A DNA stretch of 64,000 nucleotides from Chrysaora quinquecirrha (GCA_014526335.1 JACTAT010000075.1:1-64000); one strand, 5' to 3'. Positions 32,196 to 45,286 are shown, counted from the first letter of the stretch. The notes: generated by a model from the letters alone, not told the origin. Numbers and translations are program-made.

Positions 32196-33764
32196 GACAA
32201 GTTGAGTTTGGACAAGTTTCCAGGATGTTATAAGTTTCAAGGATGTTATGCTATAAGTTTAGTTTTTTGTTGACATTTCTCCAAATATGGTTATCTGGAG
32301 GTAACATGATGAAATATATTACAACAGAAATAATAAAATATCTTTCCCAATATCTTTCATGTGAAAGTCAGGAGGTTTTATCACATTTTGCCCTATGCTT
32401 TTGGAATTATTCTACAATGTTTGGTTTAGATGGGGGTGGCTTTCACCCCCCTTCCAGCCATCTAAAATTAGGTTAATAAAAGGGAAATGAGAAATGAATA
32501 CATGATAAATTTTTGATGAAGTGTTATGACTGTCTTCCATGTTTTGATAGAGGAAGAATGTTTGTTTTGGGATTAGGGCTGTTTTCAATCTTCAATAACC
32601 AGGCAATTATTCTTTTGAAACAGCAGTTGCTGTCCATCTCTCAACAGGCAGGCAGTGTTTGCTTGGGGTAATGCTTGTTTTCCATGTTTAATAAGTGGTT
32701 TCCCCTAAGAGGTTCCCCATACAATCTCATAAATTCTCGACTTTTCTTACATCTTTATTGCTTCAACTATTAAGTCCCTTGTTACCAAGAATTTGCAGCC
32801 GGTTGGTTAGGCCTAACGACTCATCATCAGGTTGTTGGAACAACATCGGACAACGGACAATAATTACAGGTTGAGTCTTGAAGACCTTTTACTCTGCCAT
32901 TTTCAATATCCCAAAGTTGCAAATACCCTGAATCTGTAGTTCTGTACTTGCGTAAGCCATCCATCCCTTGTAAATTTGTCGCTTCTATCTCCATGACCAG
33001 TGAGCGAAGAACTCTGTGGACCACCTGAAAACGCTACATTCAACATGGCGCTGGCCTAACATTCACAAAACGAGCTCCAATTCCATCCTCACTGCCGTAA
33101 AATATAATTTCTAAACTATGCAAGTTAAGGCTGTTTTCTTGTCCTACATATCCGTGTTGTTTTCAGCTTGTTACAACCAAGACTATGTCAACTAAAATGA
33201 GAACAAAGTCGCCACTGAAATCTCGTCCACCTCGTCTGACCGCTGATGCTCTAGAAATGCGGGACTAAAAACAATAGGTCATTCTGTGTTAAGTACATAT
33301 TGTCTTGGGCAGAATACAATTGTCATTCAATAAAAGAGCATTGTTTCAAATTATATAAATGACTCTGTTGGTTGTAGGTAGCCTACAATCAATACCTATG
33401 TATGGCCCTGTATTCTAAAAGTAAGCCTTAAAAACTTTGTTTTCTTCTGTTTAGTACAGTATTATACCCTTTAACAGTCACGATGAAAAACCGCCCACCT
33501 GAATTTTTTGAGGGGAGCGATTACCGTCCACCTACTAAAATCTTCCTGGCGAGGCCTGTGATTTTGGCAAATGGGCAATCAAAGCTGCTGGTTTTCATAC
33601 TACGACTTTCAAGAGTATATAATTTACCATTTTGGAGTAAACGATGGGGCCAAGAGGCCCCCCGCAATACTAATCTCTTTCTCTCTGGACAATGTACTGA
33701 ATAGGATTAAACTCAATATGTATAACCTCTTCAAAGTGTTCTTCATTTGTTTTTGTTTTATCAG
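32196..33764. other. presumed NLR2 intron segment
   Basis: Decayed copies of the 100-bp unit to about 32700, then unique-looking sequence. A plus-strand frame at about 33188-33268 begins ATG and reads MSTKMRTKSPLKSRPPRL to a TAA, after a CAG that could be an acceptor; too short to call. No other gene. Confidence 0.45.
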
Positions 33765-33848
33765 AAACGAGAGAACAATTCGAAGATTTCAGAACAACTG
33801 TAGTAGGCCTTGATGAAAGACAGAAAAAGACTGATGAAAATGTCCAGA
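33765..33848 (+). CDS. NLR2 coiled-coil exon 2 (28 residues)
   Basis: An 84-nt phase-1 exon with acceptor TTATCAG and donor GTAAGT. It reads ETREQFEDFRTTVVGLDE then RQKKTDENVQ. It is homologous to 5799-5882 and 22559-22642. Four heptads. It splices in frame to 34944-35018, the split codon becoming Lys. It lies just outside the left arm of the palindrome, so NLR3 lacks this exon within the window. Confidence 0.75.
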
Positions 33849-34943
33849 GTAAGTATTATAAGATGAAATTCAAATTGAAAACAATGTTAATGTCATTATT
33901 TATTTGGATGGCAATAGATCTATTACGTAACACTTGTTTGTTACAAGGTTTCTTGTGTGTATTCTCTGCTGAACCCTGGATGCTGACGCACTGAAGAAAA
34001 GAAAATCTTTCTTTATGGCTTGTTTCTTAACATTTATTATCTTGAATGCTAACCAAAGTCCTTTCTTCAAGGCCGATTAAAATATCTTGCTAGGAGCAAA
34101 TGCAAGTACTTTGACTCCCACAATGTTGTTGATTACAAAAAAGTCAATTTGATATGAAGAGGATAGCGTGTTGGGTCTATACGAAGTTGTTTAACGCTGA
34201 AAGTGATCTACCCTTGAGGTCTACTCATTTAGAATCGAAAACCTGTTGAAGATAGGTAAATAGCATGTTGCCTGGGCAACTGTTATCAACAATGACGCTG
34301 CAAAATACTCAATCAACACCCTAGTTAACCACACAGCGATGAATGAAATTTTGAGTATATATCATTTGCACTGTCTAGAAAATGTCAAACGCGGATGAGT
34401 TTTCTTTGAAAGATCTTGCGAATGAATGAATGAATGCAAAATAGTTTCTTGACACAATGTCCTTCTCGTTGAAATCAATCTCAAGAACAATTTTAACTAT
34501 AGAAAAAGTAGTCATCTTAATGCTGGTTCCAAACCTGCATTATAGCTAAATAAGTGAAGCGAAATCGCTAAGAACAATGATTCCAACCATTTGGCAATTA
34601 ATAATTGTTGTAACCCAAAGCAGTTTTTGGGATTTTGATTTTCTTTCTGCGCATTTACGGGTTTTGCCAAAATTTTGTCTGGGTTTTCTGGTGTTTCTAA
34701 ATTTTCCTCCGGGTTGTCGGGCTTTGATACCCTCCAAAGCCTCCCTCCATTTTTACTGCAAACTATGAACCTACTTATCGACACATTTATCTCTGCTACT
34801 TTTTAATTTAGCAGTTTTATTTTAAGTTGTTTTCTGAAGATTTGATGTTTTTAAGACATTCAAACTTGGAATTTCCAAGCTCGTTTTACTTTCTTCAAGA
34901 GAATGAAAAACATATTATATTCACATGCTAATTGTGTTTTTAG
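33849..34943. other. NLR2 intron; left arm of palindrome begins near 34190
   Basis: From AACGCTGAAAGTGATCTACC (about 34193) onward the sequence is the inverse of 61955 downward. Open frames at 34512-34784 on both strands read through the shared AACCCGGAGG-type segment and are not genes. Confidence 0.6.
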
Positions 34944-35018
34944 AACTCAGCACAAAGTTAGAAGCAGTATTGGAATTGAATGAAGAAAGCCAAATAATGA
35001 CAGATGAAAGTGCTCAAC
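34944..35018 (+). CDS. NLR2 coiled-coil exon 3 (25 residues)
   Basis: A 75-nt phase-1 exon with acceptor TTTTTAG and donor GTAAGT. It reads LSTKLEAVLELNEESQIM then TDESAQ(R). The last split codon joins the NACHT exon. Counterparts are 61171-61242 in NLR3 (72 nt, one codon fewer) and 1788-1850 in NLR1. Confidence 0.8.
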
Positions 35019-36142
35019 GTAAGTTTGCCCATGTCATACATTTAAATGTCATACATACATTTAAATTTCAATGCACCTTTTCAACGAACAGTTGCCATTC
35101 TGGATATCCAAAATTAAAATTTCGAGATATAGAGTTTCAAGGGCAAGGACGACAGGGTGAAAAGTTTCATCGCCGGTAACTTTTCAGAACCAAAGCTTTT
35201 ATATAACTTGGATCTTCGCCCTTTTATAAAATAAATGGACCAGTGCTAAGACATTGAAACGCTGGAGCTTGACTCAAGCTTTGGATGGTTTATACTATTC
35301 TAGCATTATAAGGGCAGACAATGTTTTCAGCCAATCAGCAAGTGTGTTTACATTTTTGAACAGCCAATCACATTTTGTTTTGATTTTTTGTCCTCCATGA
35401 GAAGAGCTTTGGCGAACTCAATAAAAAATCTCTCTTTGATTTCGGACTAGTTGCAGGTGGCTTTTCATTTTGAGCAGTTCAATAGCAACAAACAACAGAC
35501 ATCCATTTAAAAGAATTTTGAAATCAAACATCTTTTTGCCCTGTGAAGAATCAGAAAATTTTGGCGCGCGAGGTGCGGACCCTTCAAAAAGAAACAGGCG
35601 CGAAACGATAAAAAATTACCAAACACTGTACAAACTCTACAAACTGCTGAAAATCAAGCTTCTGTTGCAGGTTCTTGCTAACGACACAATGACAGAGGAG
35701 CAGCAAAACGACCTCAGTTTTTGGTGAAATAGATTAATCCCTGCCTGTGTAAAATGGATTAATTTATTGGGATGATTTTTATTAATTCAGATGGAAGGAA
35801 GTGGCTTGAAGTTATTCAGAAGGCAAAGATGCCCGGATAGAGGAGCTACGGGATTTAACAGAACTGAACTGACCTAAAAATGCCAATGCGATTTTTAGCA
35901 CAATGTCTAATGGAAAATTTCTGGCAGAACTGATATCCCAATGCTCACGCCCATTACAATTGCCCACCCCACCCCAGGTTTTTGATGTAACTAAATTTCT
36001 TTAGTGGCTTACAGGTCAATAACAGTAGCATTGATTAAGATGAATTTTAAATTAGCATGTGAACATCCGAAGGGTTTCTCTAAAATCTGCTTCCGGAACC
36101 TTTTGGTGACGATCTAGAAATGTTCTGTTTGGTTTTTCTTAG
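35019..36142. other. NLR2 intron with a ~0.7-kb left-arm insertion
   Basis: Sequence at about 35236-35945 is absent from the NLR3 intron, where the flanking matches are adjacent (near 60960). The inserted piece has an 85-codon plus-strand frame (35470-35727; KSNIFLPCEESENFG, KNYQTLYKLYKLLKIKLL) matching no family I know. Terminal repeats were not found. Confidence 0.5.
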
Positions 36143-38949
36143 GTAAATTGAAAGACAAGTATATATCAAAGTGCGAAAAACATCAAATTAATAATGTTGA
36201 TGGACGACGCATCAAACTTGCGTGGATGAACGTTGATGAATTTGCTGTCAGGTTAAAGATTACCCGTTTAACGTATTGCGACAGCTCATTTCGTGGTGAA
36301 ATGGCAAGACATGTAGAGAGACTGCAAGATCAGAGTGAAGTAATCAATTTACCTGACCTATTGTACAATGATCACCGCATTATGTTTATTCAAGGGGTTG
36401 CCGGAAGTGGCAAGACTGTTTTCGCGAAGCAACTTGCACTTAAATGGACAATGGCAACTGACAAGGATGAGATCCGAAAGAAATTCAAGCATCTTATTTA
36501 TTTTGAATGCAGAGATTTCAATCGTTATCTGAAAAATGATAATATCGATGATGTCATTGACAGCTTCCTTAGGGAAGAATTCTTTGGTATAAATATCGAG
36601 GATGGGGAAGATTCATTACTTCTAATCGATGGCTTAGACGAGATGGCGGGCCAGAAGACAGGTCCCAATTCAGCGAAGTCTATTATTGAAAAATTTATCT
36701 CAAAATTTCCGAAGTCTAAATTGATAGTACTCGGCAGGCCGCATATCCAAAACACTTTTGAAGGCCTAGACTGTAAAGTATTTGAAATTCTAGGACTTTC
36801 TGCTGTTGAAATCGAGAGTTATGTCCAAAGTTTTGCGAAACTTGTCAGTCAGGTCAAAAATCCTGAACAGTTTATAAAGAAGACGATGAAGAGTTCGAAG
36901 AATATTTCTGCCATCACAACCGTTCCGCAGTTTTTGAACACATTATGTTGTGTGGCAATTTTGACTAATGGACAGACAGTATCCAGTGCCACTGATTTAT
37001 ATACATGGACCTTTTTTTTACTTTTAAATCAACATTTATATTTAAAGGACCCTGGAGGAAAGAGCGGTTTTGTGTCAGATATATTCTCAAAATATATTCC
37101 ACTTGTCAAATCCCTCAGTGCCATTGCATTTGAATTGTACATCAACAATGACATTATATTTGAGAAGGAAACGTTTGAACACGTTTTCGAAGAGATTAAA
37201 GGATCTGATGCCCAGCAGAAAGAATTTTTTGAAAGTCTATTTTGCGATGTCAGTGATAATTTTGGAGAGCGACGACAATATAAACATTTGACCATAATGG
37301 AATTTATCGCCTCAATTTATTTCTTCTTCGCAGAAGACAGAAACCGGGTGATTGAGCAATTTTTAGACAAGAAGGCGTATGAATGCATTTCATTTATTTG
37401 TTGCTTTGAGGGACGGAAACTAGTGAAAAATGTTTCTCGGGAAGATATTTCTTGGGCTCTTGTTAATGTGTTAGATAGAGAAGGCAGGGAGACAGATTCA
37501 CCTGGTATAATCAAAGTGTTAAGACATTTAAAAAAGACCATGTGTTTTGAAGAAGCTAACATGAAATTGATGTTAAGATTTATATGCGACACTCTCAATC
37601 CAACTGATGAAATTAAAGATAAATTGTTGTTAACGGAAATGCTTGAAAAAATAACACCGCCTGAGAGGATTACTGTGAATATATATGAAATCGACCAAAG
37701 GAATATTTTCAACGTTATTCAAACGGCAAAAAATAATGGCATAAATGATGATGAATTGAAAACGTTGTTTAAAGGCATTGAATTGGAAGTGGGGAACTTA
37801 GAATACGTAAAAGTCATTCAGTTTGCTTGTCTGTTTGATTGTGTTGAGATCACATTGGTTGAGAAGGAGTTATCAGAAGATGACATGAAATTGCTGGCCA
37901 AAAATGCAATTTATTGTAGAAATGTTTCTTTTCGAATGTGTGATTTCACAAAAGGAAAATACCTATGGCAAGAGTTGCTAAAGCATATTAAAGAACATGA
38001 AAGTGATATGAGGCTTGAAAGATTGAACATTTTTGACATGCGAATTGCTGATGAATGTATTGATTCTTTTTCAAAAGTTTTGATAATGTTAAAAGAAGTT
38101 AACTTGTCTTCTGTTACTATTGATAAGACGATTTGGGATAATCTCTTTTGCCATCTTGACCAACATGAAAAAGATCATGGTCATCTGAGATTAGAAAGAT
38201 TTGAGATTGATGCGGGGATTGATGGTTTGGAAATTGCTGATGAATGTATTGATTCTTTTTCGAAAGTTTTGATAATGTTAAAAGAAGTTAAGTTGCATTT
38301 GGTTACTATCGATGATGCAATATGGGATAATCTCTTTTGCAAAATTTATCAACATGGAAGAGATCATGGTCATCTGAGATTAGAAAGACTTACGATTGAG
38401 GGAATGGAAATCGCTGATGAATGTATTGATTCTTTTTCAAAAGTTTTGATAATGTTAAAAGAAGTTAAGTTGCATTTGGTTACTATCGATAAGGCGATAT
38501 GGGATAATCTCTTTTACAATATTGTCAAACATGAAAAAGATCATGGTCATCTGAGATTAGAAAGACTTACGATTGATGCAATGAAAATCGCTGATGAATG
38601 TATTGATTCTTTTTCAAAAGTTTTGATAATGTTAAAAGAAGTTAACTTGTCTTATGTTACTATCGATAAGGCGATATGGGATAATCTCTTTTGCAATCTT
38701 GACCAACATGAACAAGATCATGCTCATCTAAGATTAGAAAGACTGGAGATTGTAGATATGGAAATCGCTGATGAATGTATTGATTCTTTTTCGAAAGTTT
38801 TGATAATGTTAAAAGAAGTTGAGTTAATCGCTGTTAGCATTGATGAAGCGAAACTGCCTGTATTCATAAGAAATGCAAAGGATAAAGGCCAACTAAATTT
38901 GCAAAGTCTGACAATAGATGATGACTGGCTACGAGACATAAAGAACAAG
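36143..38949 (+). CDS. NLR2 NACHT-LRR exon
   Basis: Large exon encoding the switch and sensor modules of an intracellular NLR receptor. Acceptor TTCTTAG, donor GTAAGA; it is internal, so no start codon is expected. Counting from the LKDKY segment at 36148: FRGEMARHVERLQDQSE leads into NACHT at about 75; Walker A GVAGSGKT at 83-90; Walker B LLLIDGLDEM at 157-166; KLIVLGRPH at 191-199, with the sensor Arg. A winged-helix/superhelical middle region follows, with HLTIMEFIASIYFF near 375. From about 620 come five repeats of IADECIDSFSKVLIMLKEV, spaced 189, 177, 177 and 177 bp, each followed by a variable IDKAIWDNLF strand-like part and HGHLRLERL, in the manner of LRRs. It is the longer paralogue of NLR3. 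Innate-immune ligand sensing is inferred from the family. Confidence 0.92.
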
Positions 38950-40392
38950 GTAAGAATATTGACTACTTTTCTGCTATTTAAAAGACACTTCTTAACTTTC
39001 TCTCAATTCAGCTAGGATTTTATGATTTCTTCATCTTGAGAATCCTGAATGTCTTGAAATTTGTGTTAAATATTGAATCTATTGAAGCAGCAATGACGTT
39101 GTATCTACCACCAGATTTATAACGCAAATACCGAGTCTTCCCTTACAATCCCGACCATATTTATTTTGTTAAAATTGCTCACATGACGAATTTGAGGGAT
39201 ATATATCCTAATTTTGTTGATCCTTTTTTATGTTTTATGCAGCCTGAATTGATGAAAGCAAATTTTCATAGATTTTTGGAAGGCATGAAAACATGATTTC
39301 GAATTTCTTGTAACCAAATCATCTCAGTGATTGACTATAGGCCTGGCAAAGCGACTTAGCTAAATTTCGTATTCCACTATTGTATTCCAAACATACAAGA
39401 TTAACAATCTAATTGTTAAGATTTACAATCTAATTGTTTGACAACTTTTGCTTGGACTTAATGGTACAATTTTTCCACGAATAGTATTTTCGTCCTCGTT
39501 GTATTCTTTGGTGCCTATTTTCCGTCCCCCCGCTAATTAATTTCTTGAAAAATTTCCAACCTCCCGCTCTTATTAGGACCCCCCTTGTTATTAGCACCAA
39601 AGGGCCCCTCGCTTTGCATTTAGAAGTTTGTTAAACAAAGTCTGACCCCCCGTTTATTGCCACCCTCCGCCAATTAAATTCGGACGGTAGTTCCAGCCCC
39701 CCGCCTTTTCCGGCCCTCCCCCAGCAGTTAGGCACCTAAGAGTACGTCCATTGATTTTTGTTTTGTCAAACCTGTGCTTGTTTTCTTGGTTCTTTTTAAA
39801 TCTTGTTGATGGGAACAGTACTGCCTTTAAAAAGTCATGTTCTTGACATCAGCCCATTGTTCTCCTTTCATTAGCTTCTTTGACTTCCAATTTTCCTTGG
39901 AAAAATTATAGTCTGAGTTTTTTTTACAAAGACGTTTCCTAAATGTGGGACTCGAGACTTTACCTTAAACAATTCTTAATACAAGTGCTTATGTTTGACT
40001 GTGCACTGTTCTAAGAACACATTATGAGAACATCGAAGATCGATTTGCCAACAAGATAAGAACAACGTAAGAACATGTCCAGCCTGAGATGAGAAATAAG
40101 AAACAAGAAAATGCGTTTTTATAAATTTCATCTCATGTTTGCAACACAGAACTGTTCAATTATTAAATAAATCTATGTAGAAGATGTCAAAATTATTGAT
40201 GGTTCATAGAAGCAATATATTCTGTGTAGTTGTAGAAAAATCAATGTTGAAATAAGAAAACCGTTAAGAACACCCAAGCCTCAAATTATCTGATTTAACA
40301 ATACAATATATAATAATATATTATATTATTATAAGCCAAAAAAGAGTATAGCCAAATAGCAACCATTAACTCCTGTCTTTTTTCCTTTTTAG
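38950..40392 (+). other. NLR2 intron with arm-specific MITE
   Basis: Intron between the NACHT-LRR exon and the 37-nt exon. Sequence outside 39509-39737 matches the NLR3 intron at 57279-58293. No gene. Confidence 0.65.
39509..39737. mobile_element. ~230-bp left-arm insertion with short inverted ends
   Basis: Begins GGTGCCTATTTTCCG and ends CAGTTAGGCACC, an 8-9-bp inverted repeat. Interior has CCCCCCGCTAATTAA/CCCCCCGTTTATTG motifs. The right arm (near 57930) lacks it. Target duplication not clear. Confidence 0.55.
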
Positions 40393-40429
40393 ATTGAGGA
40401 AGCTGGTGTGAAAGTTGTTATTTTTTATG
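40393..40429 (+). CDS. NLR2 penultimate exon (37 nt)
   Basis: Acceptor TTTTTAG, donor GTAAGT. Reads IEEAGVKVVIFY plus one base. The NLR3 exon 57242-57278 differs at two residues (IEEAGVNVVIVY) and is the same length, so both copies are maintained. It probably forms the last LRR-like strand. Confidence 0.8.
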
Positions 40430-41716
40430 GTAAGTAAATCTTTAATCATATTTTTATGTCTCCATTGTGAAAAGCTTTTCAAACTCAACATTTACCAGAT
40501 TTGTCATCATTCAGATCAATAAATACTTAACACGAAAGGCTAAAAATCTGAATTTCATTCACCCAGATATTACATTATAGCAAAAAGATTACAGTATGCT
40601 CAACCGCAGGACAGCAAAACGATAATCTAAGGAAATCATCTATTTCAGCAAGTTATGCTGAACTAAAAAAAGGGGGTTATGTAATGTAGCACCTACCCCC
40701 CCCCTTAAATCGTTAACTAGGAGCCAGTCGCCCAGGTCGCGAACTAGAAGCACAAGGAGCTAAGATGACGGTTTATCTTTTGATTAGCAGACTTCCCAGC
40801 AAGTTTGGGATGGAATACTAAAGGTTGGAATAAGAGCAGGGGGTTGAAAATTAACCAGCAGGGAGGGGGTTATTCGTTACTGCAGAGTAAGATTAGGTCG
40901 TAATTGTTTCAGTTCCTGATCATTGCCATAGGGTTATTATCTATTTACTTTCTTCTGAAATTGCCTTGAAAAATGATTAAATCAATTAAATTGTCTCTCT
41001 CTGCAAAAATAATTATGGATAAAGCTGCTCTGTCGCCTCTTTTTGGGTGCCCTGTCGCTCCGGAAATAAATTTTACTGGCAGTTTCGTTTTTCCCCGTCT
41101 TAGTCTTGCAATTTATGCATTACTTATTATTTGACAGAAAATCTTGTATCAGTGCTATTTAGCAATGTGCTATTTAGCTTTAAATCGAATTCAAATCAAT
41201 TCTACCATATATGTAAAACATACACCATTTTTGACGATTTTTGAGAGCTCAGTAACGTAGCTTTGATGTCGATGAAATGTATGCTTAAGTTGCTGATCTG
41301 TATATAAAGCTGAGAAATCTCTTATCCCTGTACTTTTAATCTTTAATCATATATCCCCTTGCAGAAATGTTCTTTTGAAGCAAAGTATTGTACGAGTAGC
41401 ATATTGCTGTTGACTCACAATGCATGGATGAAGGCTTCTTCTTGCCATCAATCATTTATTGTTTATATTCATGACTGCCTCTTATTTACCATATATGCTT
41501 TTCTTTGCAATTATAACAAACAAGTACAGATACTATGGCCTTAATCTACTATTTATGTTCATAAGTACAGTTTCCACATAAAATGCTTTGTCAAAATAAA
41601 TATTTTTTTGGTGATGGCGTCATCCTGACGACATCATGATTTCGGTGAAATTTAGTACAATGAAATTCACTATATAATAATCGAAGATTTTAAGTCAGGA
41701 GAATACATATTTTCCC
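40430..41716 (+). other. NLR2 last intron, 5' part
   Basis: Matches NLR3 sequence 56150-57241 inverted up to about 41520. A block at 40660-40870 (TAGCACCTACCCCCCCCC...GGAGGGGGTTATTCG) is shared by both arms and resembles an old MITE. After 41520 the arms diverge, ahead of the LINE. Confidence 0.6.
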
Positions 41717-44190
41717 TTTTTTTTTTACTTTCTTTATTTACCGTTGGTTCTACAAATAGCTGGAGCCAATACATACCAACCTAACTAACAACAAAACTAA
41801 CAGTAGTCTAAAATGTAATAAAAGATAGCTATTAAAATAAAGTTATAAAGATGCATAAGTGTTATAAACAAACAGCTAATTATTAGGTATGTAACCAATA
41901 TTTGGCAGAAATTGTGTGCATAGCTTGCAGCTGCATAGCTTTGCCTCTTGATAGTTGTTTTTGAGGCATTGCTGAAAGCTCTGCACAGAACTACTTGCCT
42001 TGGCTTCAACAGAAACCAGATTCCATGACGAGCTGCCTCTGAAAGTCAATGTGTCAAGACCGTACCTATTTGTGGCCGGTTTATTGACTTCAAAATGAGA
42101 TGTCCGCAGATTATACGCAGACTCGTGTGTAAGAAACAGATCTTTCATGAATTCTGGATTCATACCATGTATGGTTTTGAAAATTTCAACCAAGAGCTTT
42201 TGAATGTTTAATTGATGGATTGTTATTGAATTATCTTTTCGCAATAGCTGTGAGAAACTAAGGGATTCACTATTATTATACGCTAATCTTAAAGCCCTTT
42301 CATGGATGGAATTGATTAGATTGTTACTTTTCTTGCTACAGTACATCCAGACAAGGAGACAACATGAGAAGTATCCTTTTTGCTTCATCCAAGTATGGGG
42401 CTAATCTTGCGAGAGCACTAAGCTTTTTCCCAGCAGTTTTGCAAATGCTTTTTATGTGCTTCTCAAATGACAGTTGGCTATCAAGAGTGACACCAAGAAG
42501 TTTAGCTTCGTTAACTTCTTCGAGAGGATTGTTATTTATTGTCATTACTGCTTTATTTTGTCTATTATTTTTAGCTTCCAGAATCATAAGTTTACATTTT
42601 TCACCATTTAAAATCATTGAGTTATCTTTAAACCATTTATTAAAAAAAATCATTTCTTCATTTAGTTTAGTTGTAATTTGGTCAACGTCCTTATCCTTAA
42701 TCCAAATTGTGTTATCATCAGCATAGTAACAAAGTTCGCTGTTTTTGATAACAAACAATAAATCATTTATAAAAATGTTGAAAAACAAGGGACCTAGAAT
42801 GGATCCTTGAGGAACCCCTTGTTTTATTTGCATCCAGTCACTATAATTGGAGTTTATTTTTACACGTTGAGTTCTTTCTTGGAGATAGCTTTTGATTAAT
42901 TTAAGAGCATTCATGCTGAACCCGTAAGCATCAAGTTTGGCTATCAGGAGCTCGTGAGGGAGACAGTCGAAGGCTTTAGACAGGTCCATGAGAACCATGC
43001 TATTTTTAAATTTTAGATCCAGATTTCGCTTAATTTTTTCAATTAGTCGTATTAAGGCGTGCTGTGTCCCGTACTTTTTCCTGAAACCGCAGAGTAGTGG
43101 GGAAAGTTTATCCTCCATATATCTACTAATCTGGTCTGCCATTATTCTTTCAAAAACTTTAGAAGTCGAAGGAAGAACACTAACAGGACGGTAATTCGAC
43201 TTCGATGTTGTACTGCCTTTCTTATGTATGGGTGAGACATCAGCACATTTTAGATCATTAGGAAAAGTACAGCTATTGATAGTTTTATTAAATATTTTAT
43301 TTATATAAGGGGCTATGCACTCAGCAGACCATTTTAAGATTTTTGAGGGTATGTCATCTGGCCCTGTTGCTTTCTTGGCGTCGAGATTTACAAATTCATG
43401 TTTATTAAACCGTTATAGGTATTTTGAAAGTTCATAGAAGGAGTTATATCACCAAGTTGTTCTTTGATTATTTTTTTGATTATTTTAATGCTAGAATGAT
43501 TTTTATATTTCTCGATTATTCTTAATACCTCATCATCGTTTTGACAATCGTTTGCCTGATGATTACAAGTTGTAGTTGTTAATGGATCAGTTTTCGGCAG
43601 ATTCAGAGAGTCGGTTATATTTATAAAATAGTTATTCATTATCTGAGCAATGTCCTTGCTATTTGAGATTATCTTATCATCTTCAATCAGGATGATTTTA
43701 TTTTGTTTCAGATTGTTATTATTGAAATTTGGTTTTATAGTAGTCCAGAATCTTTTATTATCGCTAACAAATTTTATGTCTAGGTTCCTAAAATATTCTT
43801 TTTTTCGTTTGACGTGTAAGTTTAACGCATTTGTTTCTCAGTTTTTTGAAATTTTCCCAGTTAACAGTTGTTCTTTCTTTATAATATTTATTTTTGGCTT
43901 TTGATCTCGCCATTATAAGTTTTTTCAAGGACTTGTTCATAAAAGGTGCGTTATTTGCTCTTACCAACTTTAGCTTTGAAGGAGCATGTGCTTCTAGAGT
44001 AGAAGCCATGATTTCTGAGAATTCATTGTAGTCCTCAACATTGGCATAGTATAGTTTACTGTTTAAATCTGCATTAAATTCATCTAAATCAAAATTCTTA
44101 AAGTCACGATACTTAATTTTAATTGGTTCTGCTTTAACGTATTGGGTTTTTAGATTTGAAGCTGTCAATTTGTGAAAATCTGATAGACCT
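41717..44190 (-). pseudogene. 5'-truncated LINE (jockey/CR1-like), frameshifted
   Basis: Non-LTR retrotransposon in an NLR2 intron, opposite strand. The minus strand in order: linker after the endonuclease (NAPFMNKSLKKLIMARSKAK, about 43920); KKATGPDDIPSKILKWSAE; SNYRPVSVLPSTSKVFERI; RT core with VLMDLSKAFDCLPHELL, QGVPQGSILGPLFF and catalytic YADD (about 42720); then the thumb/C-terminal part ERALRLAYNN to a stop at 41876. Frame breaks near 43800, 43400 and 42370 make it dead. The endonuclease is missing. A run of T at 41717-41727 on the plus strand is the poly(A) tail. The corresponding point of the right arm has no LINE. Confidence 0.9.
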
Positions 44191-44757
44191 GTTTCTACAG
44201 TAATCGTATTAGAGGGATATATCGGTCAAAAGGCAAACAAGGCATTTTGATGAAGCCATCGAAAAGTCAATTTTCCTTTAAAAAGTTCACAGAGCCCATC
44301 TCGGATTTGGAGTCAGTGCTATCGTTTTACTCAGAATGTGTAATAAAATTAGGTTGGGTTCAAAGTCAGATTATTATGGAAAATTTCCCTTCATATTCTG
44401 GCTGTTATGGTCCATGGTGTGTCGCGGACACATTCTGCCTCATTTCCTGCAGCACTGTGTCAACTTAATGTGTGCGCAATTATTTTCTTTTCTTTGTTGC
44501 TCAATTTCAAGAATGGCATTTGGAGCAAAGCAAAAAGCAAGATGATAAAACTTCTTTTTTAAAAATTTCATGGAAATTTCAGTTAACAGTGTCTGAAAAG
44601 CGGATATTGAAATTAATTTTGTATCCAATACTCTGTTTAGTTTCTTATTCCTGATCATTTATTAAATTTGATATATGCTCTGACTAACGATGTGCTACTT
44701 TTATGATATATGTGGAAGAAAGATATAGCATATGTTAATTGATATTTTGTATTTCAG
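44191..44757 (+). other. NLR2 last intron, 3' part
   Basis: Sequence between the LINE and the last exon has no counterpart in the right arm, so either more than the LINE was inserted here or the right arm lost DNA. No gene recognised. Confidence 0.45.
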
Positions 44758-44789
44758 ATTATGTACAAAGTTGGGAGCCTTATGATTGA
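44758..44789 (+). CDS. NLR2 terminal exon
   Basis: Acceptor TTTCAG. With the leftover G of the previous exon it reads DYVQSWEPYD and TGA at 44787-44789. The NLR3 equivalent (56051-55984) starts DPLWETIQLTKY and is longer, so the two C-termini have diverged by small indels while the splice phase is kept. Confidence 0.65.
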
Positions 44790-45277
44790 AATGAAAAACT
44801 ATACAACTTCTGAAATATCCCCTTTGGTGTCCGAAATGGCAACATGAACTCTTTCATGGACCTGACGAAGAAACTCGTATATTATGATCTTAATTTTTGT
44901 AAATTATTATCTCCATTTTTATATATTAGCTATCTGTTTTTACTATGCATAAATTTTTATCAATTTGTTATGTGGCCCTGCCATGAGTCGTCATAATTGA
45001 TTTGGGTCTTTTAGATTTGATTTAGTTTTGCTCATTGGTGAATCTTTGATATTGTAACAATTGTCTTTTTATGGCTTTGCAGGAGTCGTCCACAAGTCAT
45101 ATCCAATAATGTCAACCCTTGTGCTCCTTTACTTTTCTACTTAATTAAGTTGACACAATAGAAGTCCGTTATTTAACAACGTGAAGTTTTTATAAGGATA
45201 ACCCTTTGTGGTGACATTGGCCTCAACTTGGCAATTAGCATCTTGCTTGGGAATCAAGTTTCAAGTTTCCGTCCCAC
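44790..45277. other. downstream of NLR2, within left arm
   Basis: 3' flanking sequence shared with 55540-55983. A plus-strand frame at 45208-45414 has an inverted twin in the right arm (VTLASTWQ, SVPHFS), but it is cut by the MITE and no family is known, so it is not called a gene. Confidence 0.5.
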
Positions 45278-45286
45278 ATTTCTCGA

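Noticed and set aside
41359..41544. Small plus-strand frame near the NLR2 3' end
   Set aside because: It is intronic, and the counterpart in the right arm has no matching open frame.
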